A stretch of DNA of 64,000 nt from Nyssa sinensis (taxonomy: Eukaryota; Streptophyta; Magnoliopsida; Cornales; Nyssaceae), in the NCBI GenBank assembly GCA_008638375.1, contig CM018052.1, positions 5,802,506 through 5,866,505 on the forward strand. The letters run 5' to 3'. The position numbers and the translations under genes were made by a program. Positions within the stretch are counted from its first letter, which is position 1. Every line of letters begins with the position of its first letter. Below are positions 43,506-55,730 of this stretch, piece after piece. Under the pieces are notes generated by a model that searched no databases, was not told the DNA's origin, and saw nothing but the letters and a program-made list of their open reading frames with translations.

Positions 43506-45162
43506 TATAATTAAGTAAATTAATTAATTGTTATTTTAAATCCCAGTGTCCAAATTTAGCAAATAAACAGTGTAAATTTATTATTTTGGACCTTATGGAT
43601 CCGACGGTGAGGTCCGTTTCATGATACAGAGTTCCAAAAAATAAAATACCCGTAGACATGCCAAATGACCAAAAAGCCCCTGAGTCAAATGTGAGTCAAA
43701 CGAACTCCAATTAAACTAAATAGTGAATTTTTATTATTTCAAACATTCTAGACTCAATAGTGAAGTCCAATTTATGGAAATAGGTCCCAAAAAATAGAGA
43801 CATGTAAAATGACCGTTTTGCCCTATTCGGTATAGAAGTCCAAATTGAAACTGTAAAAGTCTAAACTGACTTTCTTCAACATTCCAGACTCAATGGTAAA
43901 ATCTAAATTAGTAAAAAATATACTTAGAGTAACGAAGTATACAATTTGATAAATGATGTTAGAATTAAGACATGTTTATTGATGTATAGGCAAGTCAAAA
44001 GAAAGGAGAAAACTTCGGAGTATTAAAGTAGATCATATGGTGTAAAGGTAAGTAAACCCCTATCTCTTACATGTGGTCTTCCAAGCCACGTTCATTCTAT
44101 TACTCTTGTACGTACCAAATGTTTATTGTTACATAATGTGATATTGTTCTATCTTGTGGATGTTTATTGACTACTATATCGTGATTGTTATATTGTACTA
44201 TGTCTTGAAATGCCTTCTGTTATGTTTTCACTGAATGCACGATATTCCATTTTTTGACACTCTTATAGAATCACGAATGATCACGATATCTTATGAATGC
44301 CGGATTTTTGCTCAGTCATAATATCCATCCGATGCTATCTGAGTTGACAGGACCTACGGGTCGAGTCCGTGAACAAACATATGGCAATGATGGCATTTTT
44401 ATGCACTGAGTTATAAGGGCATTTTATATGTCGGGCCCCAAAAGACCAAGGGTTTGCCAAACCCTGAACAGCGTAAATGCATCATTTATGATTGATTGCT
44501 ATGTTTATGTTATTGGATTCATAAGATGTTGTCATTTTCCTATGAATAGCTCTATGTTGACAGTTCCCTCATTTATTAGACTTAATTGTGATCAGTTTAT
44601 TATGGCAGTATTTTTATGTTGACTGTTATTATTGAGCTTCCCTACGTTCATGCTATACCATTACTCATACTTGCTTATTATGACTTATTGTTCATTGGCC
44701 ATTGTGGCATTTTACTGTTAACTGCAATTGTTGTCATGATTGGCTATCATGTTCACCCTATGAGTTCATATTCTTCTATGTTAACCCTAACCTATGTCGA
44801 AGATAGGCCTTTACTTATTGAGCTTTGTTAGCTCACCCCACTTACTTGTTTTTCAGGTGAGAATGCTATAGAACCACAGTAGGAGTTCAGGAGCTTAGGG
44901 AGACAGTTGAAGAGCATGATATAATGATGTAGTCTCTCCCATGTACTCACCACCTAAGAGTGGCATTATGTTTAAGTTTTATATTGGTTTACACTTTCAG
45001 TTGTTAAACACTATTTTGTATTAAGACTTCCGCTATTTTACTATTTGAGTTTGCACTATATATTGTTGTCATGGATACAAAGAATGAAAAAAGTGGGACG
45101 GCCCTTAGGTTGGCCCCACGACACGAGATCCGCATAGGGTGGGTTTCGGGGTCATGACACTA

Positions 45163-45193
<31 letters not shown>

Positions 45194-45201
45194 TGTGTGT
45201 G

Positions 45202-45667
45202 AGAAGAAAATCAACTCTCTAAAAGTGAATTTCATTGCCTTTCTAGAGACTGGCAGCAGATCATTTCTTGGGCTACCAATTCTTTCAAAGGTAAGGGGTT
45301 TCCCGCTACTATAGGGAAACTTACGCTAGCTTGCACAGTATATACTATTTGGAGGGAAAGGAATAGCAGATTGTTTTCTATGATCAAGAAAAATCCCTAG
45401 GCTATTATAGCTCAAATCTAGGAAATGATTCGAGGTAGGCTCACTCCTTCCAAAGGGATCGCAAACACCAATACCAATAGACATCTTCAATGTGTAATGG
45501 TTTGTAATGCTTGTGTCTTTTTTTATAGCTTTGGGTCGGGAGCGCTTCTGCCTGTAGAAGCTCTTCCTTCCCTTTAGCTTGTTCGAGGTATGCCCTCTTG
45601 ATCTTTTATTTTCTTTTCTTCTTTTCGTTATATTAAATTTTACTTACCAAAAAAAAGAAGAAAATCA
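45202..45667 (+). mobile_element. LINE7: 442-bp LINE 3' fragment with 12-bp TSD
   Basis: The insert 45214-45655 matches the last part of zf-RVT, the 3' UTR and the tail TTTTACTTACC plus A-run. AGAAGAAAATCA flanks it at 45202-45213 and 45656-45667. The ORF is broken (stops near 45400 and 45420). It is a clear case of target-primed insertion with strong 5' truncation. Confidence 0.92.
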
Positions 45668-46563
45668 GAACCAAGTGTGTGCAAATATGTGTAGTGTGTA
45701 CGGGTAGAGAGAGAGAGAGAGAGAATTGTAGAGAAAAAGATAGAGAAGCATGCTGTGAAGTGAGAAAGTGAAGAAGAAGACGAAGAAGAAGAAGAAGAAG
45801 AAAGAGAGAAGCAGAAGCAAGAGGAAGAGAGAGAAGCAGCAGAGAAAGGAGAAAACCGAAGAGAGAGAGAGAGAGAGAGAGAGGTAAAATTTTCTCTCTC
45901 TAGAAAAATTTCATGTACAAGCTTGTTTATAGCCTAAATTATGCTTGCATGTGTTTTACATTGCTGAGGGATAAAAATAGAATAAAAATGGTGAGTTTTG
46001 AAGCTTGAAAACCCTAAAAACTAAAAGGCCCCAATTTTTAAAAAATGGGGTTTTTGTACAAACTTGATTAAAGCTTCAAACCAATTACCTAGCTTAAAAA
46101 AGCATTAAAAATGGAACATGCTGCAACTTGAATCACAAAAAATGGTTAAGAAACCATCGAGAAAACAGTGAATTTCAGTTCAAAAGGGAAAAATTAAACG
46201 AACGTAAAAATGCTTGATTCATTGGGTTTTAGGAATGGAAAAGTGTTCCCCTAGTGTTCCAAAGACTTACAGGATGAATTTGGGGCAAAATAGTGGTCAG
46301 AAAACCACAAAATAGAGAAAGTGCACCTCGTTGGAAAGTCAGGCCCTCGCCGAAGCCCGATTGTAACTCCCTATTTCGAGTATAAGGGATCATGAAATCC
46401 AAAATATGAAACCATATATAGAATCCTCATAAGATTTTGCTTCAAACCCTGTTGAGTTTATACTGGAATTCCACTGGTGACGGTTGTCGGCACTGGAGAA
46501 GACACCGAAACCCTCGCCAGAGAAGTGGGGAAAATGAACAGTAGTGGCTCGGGTCAGCCCCTA

Positions 46564-46628
46564 AAATTCGAACCCCCGAACTGTGTGCGTGTGTGAAACT
46601 TAAACCCAAGTGTGTGGCCACTGTGCCA
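46564..46628 (-). other. Antisense tRNA-like block in LTR-B
   Basis: On the minus strand TGGCACAGTGG (46628-46618) matches an A box and GGTTCGAATTT (46574-46564) a B box, 43 nt apart. The T stem is decayed on its 3' side. Confidence 0.5.
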
Positions 46629-46657
46629 ACTTCACACATGTGAATATTATGGGCTGA

Positions 46658-46689
<32 letters not shown>

Positions 46690-47689
46690 AAATAAAAGAA
46701 TTAAATAAATCAAATAAATTTAATTAATTTAATTTGGAAAATGGTTTCGATGCCCAAATAAAATGAAAAGATAGTGTAACCCAATATTTTTGGGCATTCC
46801 GGACTCAACGACGAAGTCCAATTTGTGAGATTAAATCTCAAAAAATTAAGACACGTAAAATATAAAATTACCATTTTACCCCTAATAATACCCAAATCCA
46901 ATTAAATATAAAAGGTAGCCTATCTTAACTATTTCGGATGTTTCGGACTCAATGGTGAGGTCTGTTAAGCCCAAATAAATTCTAAAAAATATTTACAACA
47001 AATGAAGTAATACCCATTAAGTCCCGAGTAATTATTTAGTTGTAAAATGAATTTAGAAAAATAAGACGGGACCTAACTTAAAATTCAAGGTTACTAAACC
47101 AACGAAAAAAATTTGTTAAGAAAAACTTAGCTACAAAAATAATAAGTAACCAATAGTAATGCCTCAGTTATGTCCTAATGCGTAGTTATGTGTATTTGAC
47201 CGTCGATCTAGGAGCTACAGACAAAGGAAAGGGGATTAACATAGAAGATTGAAAGTTTGAGGTGAGTAATTCGACATCTTGAAGTAGTGGTAGTTTACCT
47301 TCTATCCGAAAGATACTTGAATTGTCTTGTGAGTAACCCTGCACCTTGAAACAATAGTATTTTATCTTTTATCTGACCAATACTAAATTTTTTTGTGAGT
47401 AACCCTATATCCCGAATCAGTGGTATTTAATCTTCTATCTAAAAAATGCTAAATGTTTTATATTCTGTTCAAATGTCTATTTTATGAAATTCAATATCTG
47501 CTCAAATGCCTATCTATACTTTGTAAAATATTTGAAAACTATGATCTTCATGTCTAGATTTTGAAATGACATTCATGTGTACTGATTTGAAAAATGTCTG
47601 TAAACCACGACACCCCTTCAATGAGAAATAAATGATTGTGTGAACCAATTTGACTACGAAACTTGAATCATGTGTTTTGAATCCGATCA

Positions 47690-47925
47690 CGTGTCTGTTC
47701 TGAGGCCTACCCATGTGGCGCTCTGACTCTTCATGAGACTTATCCACATGGTGCTCTAACTCAATTTCTTGTGTTTGTCCCGAGCCTACCCATGTGGCAC
47801 TCCAACTCTTGATGAGACTTACCCACATAGTGCTCTAACTCATTATGGAATTTGTGTACGGGACTTACCTACGTGGCACCCCGATTCCTGATGAGACTTA
47901 CCCACGCAATGCTTCGACTAATTAT
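47690..47925 (+). repeat. Short tandem segments around CCCAYGTGGYGCTCYRACTC
   Basis: Five or more imperfect units with CTTACCCACATGGTGCTCTAA or CTACCCATGTGGCGCTCTGA cores, spaced about 50-60 bp. They lie inside LTR-B and have no coding content. This kind of internal satellite is common in long gypsy LTRs. Confidence 0.7.
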
Positions 47926-48829
47926 GTGAATCTTCGATGTGTGTAGTCTGTTATCCATTATTTGAAATCAAATTTTGAAAGCACCATCTCATGTGTATTT
48001 GTCATTCGTTATCATGTTATTTGTTCCGTAACTTATTATTTGAATCATGTTTTAAGAATTTTATATGCTAGTATACGATTTGTGAACAACTCTTTACTAT
48101 CTGCTTTGTGATTTGATATTTGAACTATGTTATCAGAAAATAACGTGTTTTTGAAATGCTTTCGTTATATCTGCCTGAATCTTCAGCATGCTTTATACAT
48201 GATTAGTCTTGAAAGCATGTTTTAATTTATCCTTGTGTATATGCTATTTGTTTGAGAAACTTGGTGCCCATGGTATTTTGGGCAAAACTCTGTCTTGCAA
48301 AACTTGTGACAGGATGCAGGAATTACTCTGGAGCTTATTGTAACTCATATAGATTTATCCAATATATTTTAGGTAATTGAATTGGCATGAAAGTAGCAAA
48401 GTCCACACCGTATGGCTGAGAGCATGAATGTGACGGACCTTTTGTACCAGGATTTTGGTTAGACATAATGTGGATTATTTTTCGTAATCATATGATGTAT
48501 ATTTTTGGACTTGATGACAGATGGGACTTTTGGAGATTTACGTTTTGTACTTTTGAGAATACATACCTGATGTATATATAAATGTTGATGACACATGATG
48601 ATAATGTGGTGACAATGATCTTACTTTGAGTATACTTTATAAATGACTGGTGTTGAAATGGTTATCAGATGAGTTGCACACGTGTAGCTTCCATAATTAA
48701 TATCAATATATATATATATATATATATATCACTCTTGTGCAATTCATTTGATTATGTATGGCCTGTCCAAGTGACAATGAAGGTCACCGGCCCTAAATCT
48801 GCTTAGGGTGGGTTTTGGGTCATGACAGT

Positions 48830-49170
48830 TACTTTGATAGCTAACGCGACTGAACTAACTTAAAACTTTCAATTAATTGAGTCCTAGGGTTTGGGGGCAA
48901 AAATGTCAAAAAAATATCGAACCGACTCCGGACTGAGACCTAACACACCTTCACACATAAATACAGTTGAGTGAAATGATCGTACAAAAAAACATCAAAC
49001 CAACGGGTACTTTGATAGCTAATGCGACCGAACTAACTTAAAACTTTCAATTAATTGATTCCTAGAGTTTGGGAGGCAAAAAATTCAAACCGATTTTAGA
49101 TCAGGACCTAACACACCTTTACACATAAATACAATTGCGTGAAGTGATCACACAAAAACACATAAAATGT
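48830..49170 (+). repeat. Tandem duplication, period 178 bp
   Basis: TACTTTGATAGCTAAYGCGA starts at 48830 and again at 49008; the following ~160 bp match with scattered differences (ACTTTCAATTAATTGA, CCTAACACACCTT and CACATAAATACA in both). It lies between the LTR-B end and the LTR-C start. No gene is present. Confidence 0.88.
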
Positions 49171-50106
49171 TTGAAAGGGAAATATGAAATTTGAAACAAC
49201 TCAGAGGGAGTGGGTTGAATAATACAACTACTAATAAACTCTGTAATACCCTGAACTAGATTCTGACATGAAAATCGAGATAGACTCAGGATATGGCACA
49301 TAGACCAAGGTAGACCCGGTCGAGTACACATAAACCGAGATAGGTTGGGTCGAGTGGCATAATACTAGTTGTAATCTAATATGATTTCCGAATAAATAGA
49401 ATAATTCCATTTTATCTAAAAAGAGTCAAATAATAATACCGAGCTTTAACCAAGCAATGATCATAATATCAAGAGTAAACCGAGACTGATTTAGATCGAG
49501 AATAGTGAACCCCAAAATATACGAACTATTTTAATAAGTAATATACAGTGACGGTACGATTACCAAGGTAATTAGCAGAAGTTATAATCTCAAGAAATTA
49601 CGAGATTAAGAAAAGCCAAGTACGAACAGACCGAGCCAATAAAAATAATACCCGACATATATCTGAAACATCGTAATATATAATATACAGTAATGGGCAC
49701 GTAGTTCGAGACAAATAGCGAGAATCACAAATAAAAATAAAATACGATATTTAAAATATATGAGAAGTGATTTCAAGAAATCCCGAGTATCTAGTAGTAC
49801 CGTACAATTAAACCCGAGCGGGACAGAGATTCATGTACGTAGGCCAGTACATGCCTCGGTATACGTTCATAGTGCATTTTAATAAATGCGAGAATATATA
49901 TATATATGAGGTAATATATATATATATAAGTACATATAAAAATATATATACATACAAGTATGTATGTATATACCGTTATGTACGTACATATATTATATAA
50001 ATATATGTATTAGTATAAATGGATATTATATATATATATAATAAAATAGAGATTTTTATTATCTATATATATAAGCATGCAAGATGAAAAGAAAGCAAGA
50101 AAAGAA

Positions 50107-50154
<48 letters not shown>

Positions 50155-51577
50155 GCAAATGCATGCAAAGAAGGAATAGAAAAAGAAAAGAGAAAAGGTG
50201 AGAATAAGTGGGGCGCCGTGTACTGTTTGTGGCGCATGTGTTCATGTGTAATGTGTATATAAAAATATGTGTGGTTGTAATTTATATTTGAATATAATAT
50301 ATATATATATATATGATATCTCAATTGAAGCAAAAAAAACAAAAGAAAGAAAAGAAATGGCAAGGGAATAGCGTGGCAGCATTAGGTGGTGTGTAATAAA
50401 AATATATATTACATAAGTGTGTATTGTGTGGCTTGGAGAGAAGCAGCAAGGCTGCTGACAGTGAAGGATGGATTTATGTCTATATATGTATGTGGTTGTG
50501 TAATGGTCAACAAAAGGGGCAAGCAAGAAGTGAAAGAAAAGAGAGAAAAATGTGGGGTGGTGCAGGTTGCGTGTACAGGAAGAGAAAAGAAAAGAAAACG
50601 AGAAAAAGGAAAAAGGAAGGAAGAGGGAGACGGTACAGCGGGCGTAGGGGCAGTGCAGAGTGAGGTGCATACGTCTGTGGTTGTGGGATGTGCAGCTGAT
50701 ATATGTGTGTACAGGTAAGATACAGTAGGAAATTATGTATATAAATATATGTGTATCTGTAGCATTACAGAGAAGGGAATTCGTGTGTGTACGTGTGTGT
50801 TGTGTAGTAAAATAGAGAGGGAGAAGAACAGTAGCAGCAGCAACGCTACAACAGGCGCAGCGTGCTGCGCTGTGTGGTGCAAGGTTGTGGCAGTATTAGC
50901 GTAGCAGTAGCGGCATGTGGTGGATGTGTTTGTGTGACAATGGAGCAGTTTTAAGGGCGGTTCAGAATGGTGCTATTTGGTATGGTTGTCCAGCGACAGA
51001 ACGGGTGGATTATTCACTGTCCAAATAGTGTATGTAGGAGGAACGTTATAACAAAAGAAATGGAACGGCAGCAACGACAAACCAGATAGATTGGGTTGCT
51101 GTTGGGTGCCGTAAAACTATAACAGTTGTCCCACTTAAGGGATTGGGTTTGTTGATTTGTTAAATTAGGTTCTAGAGTGGCGTGTAGCAAGGACAACCAA
51201 GAAAATATATGGGTTACAGTAGGAGAAAATTTAGAAGACAAGATATGCAAATCGAGGTTCGAGTTGGGAAGTACAAAGGTAGCAATAGGGTAAGATACTG
51301 AATTTTTAATCTTGAATTTTTAGAAGCATGAATAATTAGATTGATTTTGGGATTTCAGTAAGCATAGAAACTGTTTTAGAGAAAATTGGAATCAAGAAGA
51401 AAAAATAATCCAGAAACTAGAAGGAAGGAAACACAGCTTAGCGGCTGAGTTCTGTGATTTTATTTGGGCCAAACCGAGTCAAGTCCGACCCGACCCACCC
51501 ATTCAAATGGCTGCCCAGTACTATTACTTTATGGGTAAAATTTTAGATTTGAGTTCGGGGGATGTTTGGTTGAAAAG

Positions 51578-52338
51578 TGATGGGCACCATGGTAGACCGA
51601 GTTTTAAAGATCCTTTACAAGTTCCAGATGGGCCAATAACAAGGTCGATAATTGGGTGATTTTCGTACAGTTTTGATGTCGCTTCGTAATCTGAGCATAA
51701 CTCTCTCATCCGAGCTCTGATTGAGACGATTCAAGATGTTATAGAAATCCAAGGAATATTTCTACAAGTTTCATGTTTTGAGTTTTCCAAGATTCAGGTT
51801 GAATCAAGGTCAAAATCGGGTTTGAAGTTGCTGTACCTGCATTGATGACTTTTTGGCTACGCGAAATTCTAACTTAATTAGTGGATTTCTTTTATTATTT
51901 TTAGTTGATAGTTTAGGATGTTTTGGGTCTAAAAATGTTTAGCCCATGTCTTTTATTTAATGTAGGCCTTATTCGGCCCTAGGGTTTCATAGGATGTTTT
52001 AAAAAGAATTTGTAGCCGCATTTCGCAGACAAATGATTATTCAGTAAATTTTTGGGGAGTATTTTCTCTATGGTTCTTTGAAGAACTATCTGAACTTGTC
52101 GGGATTTCCCGTGGCGTTCACCAACGACTTATCAAACGGATTTCCACCACCGTTTGTGGCGTCTTCCTTATACCGAGGTTCTTGTTTCGCACTAAATAAC
52201 GGGTTGAGGTTAAATATATCGAGGTTCTTGTTTGTCGTAAACAACGGGTCGAGGTCTGTCCATTCAGATCGGATTGTAGAACGATCTTGAATTCTTATCT
52301 CGTTGATGGGTCTCGGTAATTTGGCGAGGTTCACATCA
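51578..52338 (+). mobile_element. 5' LTR of element D, 761 bp
   Basis: Matches the 3' LTR of element D, with a ~29-bp deletion near 51640 (the AGCTAAGAAGTTAAGTGCAC segment is absent) and scattered substitutions. The ORF at 52078-52290 also appears in the other copies and is not a gene. Confidence 0.9.
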
Positions 52339-52340
52339 TT

Positions 52341-52352
52341 TGGTATCAAAGC
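52341..52352 (+). promoter_or_regulatory. PBS of element D
   Basis: TGGTATCAAAGC lies 2 bp inside the LTR end and matches the initiator-Met tRNA complement TGGTATCAGAGC except at one position. Confidence 0.85.
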
Positions 52353-52431
52353 TCAGACTACAAATCAGGTCTAATCTATCCTTTTAATTCTTGCGTTACA
52401 TTATTATTCTTAAAAAAAAAAAAAAAAAAAA

Positions 52432-52647
52432 ACTCAAAGTCACAGCGCAGCGTCTTCTCCAAGAGCTATTCTTTCCTTATTCTTTTTTCTTTTCTATTTT
52501 GGCAGCTGCCAATCTATAGTCTTGACACAAAAAAAAAAAACTCAAAGTCACAGCGCAGCGTCTTCTCCAGGAGCTGTTCTTTCCTTATTCTTTTTTCTTT
52601 TCTATTTTGGCAGCCGCCAACCTATATTCTTGACACAAAAAAAAAAA
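52432..52647 (+). repeat. 108-bp tandem duplication in the element D leader
   Basis: Unit 1 starts at 52432 and unit 2 at 52540, both ACTCAAAGTCACAGCGCAGC at the start and CTTGACACAAAA at the end, with a few transitions between them. Each ends in an A-run, so slippage or recombination between A-runs may have made it. Confidence 0.9.
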
Positions 52648-53013
52648 AAAAAATTACTCGTTACTGCAGTGCACCGCACGTTCTTCAGTTTTTCTATTCC
52701 GCCCAGCCTTCCGCCCGTCCTTTTCTTTCCTTGCGTCAGTCGCCTCTTTTCTCGCTTCTTATTTTTTTTTTTCCCTGTTCAGCCGCACAGTCTTGTTCTT
52801 GCCTTCAGCCTATTTGTTTGTTTCTTTTGACTATTCTTTCAACTACCCAAGCCAACAAAACCCCAGCAATTTGAAAAGAAGTAGAAAAAAAAAAAAGAGT
52901 ACAAAAAAAAAAAAGGCAAGTATTAAAAAAAAAAAACAAACAAAAGAGTTCACCAAACATAAATATATATATATATATATCTTTCTCCGTTTGATGCAGG
53001 TGATAATTTGTGG

Positions 53014-53115
53014 TCGAATCTTTTTGAGGAGAGGGGGAATGATGGGCACCATGGCGGACCAAGTCTTAAAGATTCGAGGACGAATCCTTTTGAAGAGAGG
53101 GGGAATGATGGGCAC
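53014..53115 (+). repeat. 66-bp duplication of the PPT and LTR start
   Basis: GAGGAGAGGGGGAA then TGATGGGCACCATGG occurs at 53026-53054, and GAAGAGAGGGGGAA then TGATGGGCACCATGG at 53092-53120. The second is the real LTR start, as shown by the target duplication at the far end. The first carries about 45 bp of LTR sequence. Confidence 0.88.
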
Positions 53116-53896
53116 CATGGTGGACCGAGTTTTAAAGATCCTTTACAAGTTCCAGATGGGCCAATCATAAGGTCGAGAGCTAAGAAGTTAAGTGCACAAA
53201 AACGCTAATTGGGTGATTTTCGTACAGTTCTGACGTTGCTTTGTAATCTAACCATAACTCTCTCATCCGAGCTCTGATTGAGATGATTCAAGATGCTATG
53301 GAAAGACAAGGAATATTTCTACAACTTTCATGTTCTGAGTTTTTCGAGACTCAGGTTGAATCAAGGTCAAAATCGGGTTTGAAGTTGCTATACCTGCATT
53401 GATGACGTTTTTGGCTGCGCGAAATTCTAACTTAATTAGTGGATTTCTTTTTTTATATTTAGTCGAGAGTTTAGGATGTTTTGGTTCTAAAAATGTTTAG
53501 CCCATGTCTTTTATTTAATGTAAGCCTTATTCGGCCCTAGGGTTTCATAGGATGTTTTAAAAAGAACTTGTAGCCGCATTTGGCAAACAAATGATTTTTC
53601 AGTAAATTTTTTGGGAGTATTTTCTCTGGGGTTCTTTGAAGAACTATCTGAACTTATCGAGATTTCCCGTGGCTTTCACCAACGACTTATCAAACGGATT
53701 TCCACCACTGTTTGTGGCGTCTTCCTTATACCGAGATTCTTGTTTCGCACTAAACAACGGGTTGAGGTTAAATATATCGAGGTTCTTGTTTGTCGTAAAC
53801 AACGGGTCGAGGTCTGTCCATTCAGATTTGATTGTAGAACGATTTTGAATTCTTATCTCATTGACGGGTCTCCTTAATTTGGCGAGGTTCACATCA
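53106..53896 (+). mobile_element. 3' LTR of element D, 791 bp
   Basis: Starts TGATGGGCACCATGG after the PPT and ends TTCACATCA before AAAAG. It matches 51578-52338 and 61985-62761. Confidence 0.92.
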
Positions 53897-55730
53897 AAAA
53901 GGAGAAGCTATCTAATGATTGGCTTACAATGGAAACGTACAGGAAAAACAATGGAAACTTATAGGAATTGGAAAAAAAATTATGGGTAGTGAAAAGAACC
54001 TTGTGAGATTTTAATTTTGATTATGCCCAGAAATTATAGTTAACTATGAATTAACCCGAGGAATAAATTAATTAAATTAATATTTAATTAATTAGAAGGG
54101 AAGAAATTACCAAAATGCCCCTAAGTCGAAAAGTAGTCCAACGGACTCCGATTAAAATAAAAGAATAGTGGAATTTTATTATTTAGAGCATTCTGGACTC
54201 AACCGTGGAGTCTGATTTACAAAAAGAAGTCCCGAGATATAAGAACCCGTAAAAGTGCAAAATGACCGTTTTGCCATTTTAGGTACAGAGGTCCAAATTG
54301 AATTCCGCAAAAGCCTAAATCGACTTTGTTCGGCATTTCGGATTCAATAGTAGAGTTTATTCTAGTAAAAGATATATAAATAATAAAGAGACATAAAATT
54401 TGATGAATAGGATGAGTTAAATATATATACCTAGACTAAGATTGAGTTTCCTGAATCATAGGAATATCGAGATACAAGAAGAAGGCGGTTTGACCTTTTA
54501 GAAAAATACAGAAAGAGGTAAGTAAAATCTGATCTCTGCATGTGTTACATTCCAAGCCATGTCATAGTTCCTTGTATATATATTGCCTATTGTACTTTGT
54601 ATATACACACCAGTGTTTATTTAGCCACATTGATATTGCCCTATCATGTGGGAGATAGTTATTGATTTCTATATATATCTCGATCATGATTGTACACTTG
54701 TGCACAGATTTCTTAATGTACATTTGTACCTAGGGCTGTGAGGGCCAGACAGTTTTATTCGAAGCAGTTTAGTAACTGTAGTTTAGCTAACTATCGTTAC
54801 GTCAGATTTCCTAGAACTAGTTATGATTCCACCATACTCTTCGTGGAAGATAGCATGATCCCGATATATTATTAGTGCCAGATTTGTGCTTAGTCACATC
54901 TCCATCTGATGCTATTTATGACCTTCAAGTCCAGGTTCCGAGTGGAACATTTACTACGTCGCTATGCGAGGCATGGGACGTACAGTTCCAATGTACACAG
55001 AGCAGTATTCATACAGCCCTAGCGGATCTGAATACTAGCTCAGGGGGTAGCCGGGCCCTACTATTACATCTCAGTTTTAGTTGATATCACTATCCTTTAT
55101 TGTTGATATTCATAGCTTGATCATGTTATATTATTATTGAATGATCATGAGATTTTACAGCTTTCAGTACAATACTTACATTTCATACTTGATATATCTC
55201 ATGACTATAGCAGTATGATATTGTTGGTATAGCAGTTTCATTTCCTTATCATTTGACTTCTATCATTTGATATTAAGTTATATTATTCATTGACTGGCTA
55301 GTATTCTTTATACCCATGTGCACATGGTTGGGTGAAGGACTACTTACTGAGTTTTCATAACTCATCAGATACTACACAACATTTGACTTATAGGCACAGA
55401 TATCGAGGACAGACAGTAGGGCCTGATAGCTAGAGGTGGACATTCATTTTTGAAGTTACAGTGTAATACTTAGTACAAACAGTCTTATAGCACTCCCATG
55501 TTATCCACGTCTTGGGGATGAGTAGTTGTATTAAGAAATTTTGTATTCCGCATTTTGTAAACATTATATGTATCATATGCAACTTTTAATTATTTATTCC
55601 GCATTTTAGTAGTTGCATGTTAGTAGCACTGATTATGTAGCAAGTTGAGACCCTAGGTTCGACAAGTAGCGTCAGATCGGGTATGCGACACGAGATCCGC
55701 ATAGGGTGGGTCTCGGGTCGTGACAAACTC

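Larger units (their letters stand above)
42148..45159 (+). mobile_element. 3' LTR of the Tekay element, 3.0 kb
   Basis: Starts TATAATACTCGACCC (TGTAATACCC in relatives) directly after the PPT and ends CGCATAGGGTGGGTTTCGG then GGTCATGACA. Inside are TA/GT-rich DNA, a purine-rich leader-like stretch, the antisense tRNA-like block (43355-43417), a GGGTCGGGC block near 43208, and three copies of the dyad motif (43597-43615, 43744-43768 and 43880-43904). No 5' partner LTR is in the window. No gene. Confidence 0.87.
45668..48827 (+). mobile_element. LTR-B, plus strand, 5' part not recognised
   Basis: Long LTR ending CTTAGGGTGGGTTTTGGG then TCATGACA at 48827. It includes GA-rich tracts, an antisense tRNA-like block (46564-46628), two dyad motifs (46795-46819, 46940-46963) and, at 47270-47930, repeated CTACCCATGTGGCGCTCTGAC-like segments. 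The start probably lies left of LINE7, within the GT/TA run, but no TGTAATACCC is seen there. No gene. Confidence 0.72.
51578..53896 (+). mobile_element. Non-autonomous LTR element D, complete, TSD AAAAG
   Basis: Two LTRs (51578-52338 and 53106-53896) enclose 767 bp with a PBS and PPT but no gag or pol. AAAAG flanks it at 51573-51577 and 53897-53901. LTRs start TGATGGGCACC and end TTCACATCA. The internal part is a pyrimidine- and A-rich leader with a 108-bp duplication and a 66-bp duplication at the PPT. It needs proteins from a relative; the partly visible element at 61985-64000 has the same LTR and a gag, and is a candidate. Confidence 0.93.
49242..55725 (+). mobile_element. LTR-C: solo LTR, TSD AACTC, holding a nested element
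   Basis: Starts TGTAATACCCTGAAC and ends CGCATAGGGTGGGTCTCGG then GTCGTGACA. AACTC flanks it at 49237-49241 and 55726-55730. Without the nested 2.3-kb element and its duplicated target it would be about 4.16 kb. It carries TA and TATG-rich runs (49890-50150), a GTCCGACCCGACCC block near 51490, and dyad motifs at 54189-54213 and 54334-54358. No PBS or internal region adjoins, so it is a solo LTR. ORFs in it are low complexity. Confidence 0.92.

Noticed and set aside
50010..50718. Several overlapping ORFs on both strands
   Set aside because: They span TA-rich and GA-rich simple sequence inside LTR-C and have no protein features beyond low complexity.
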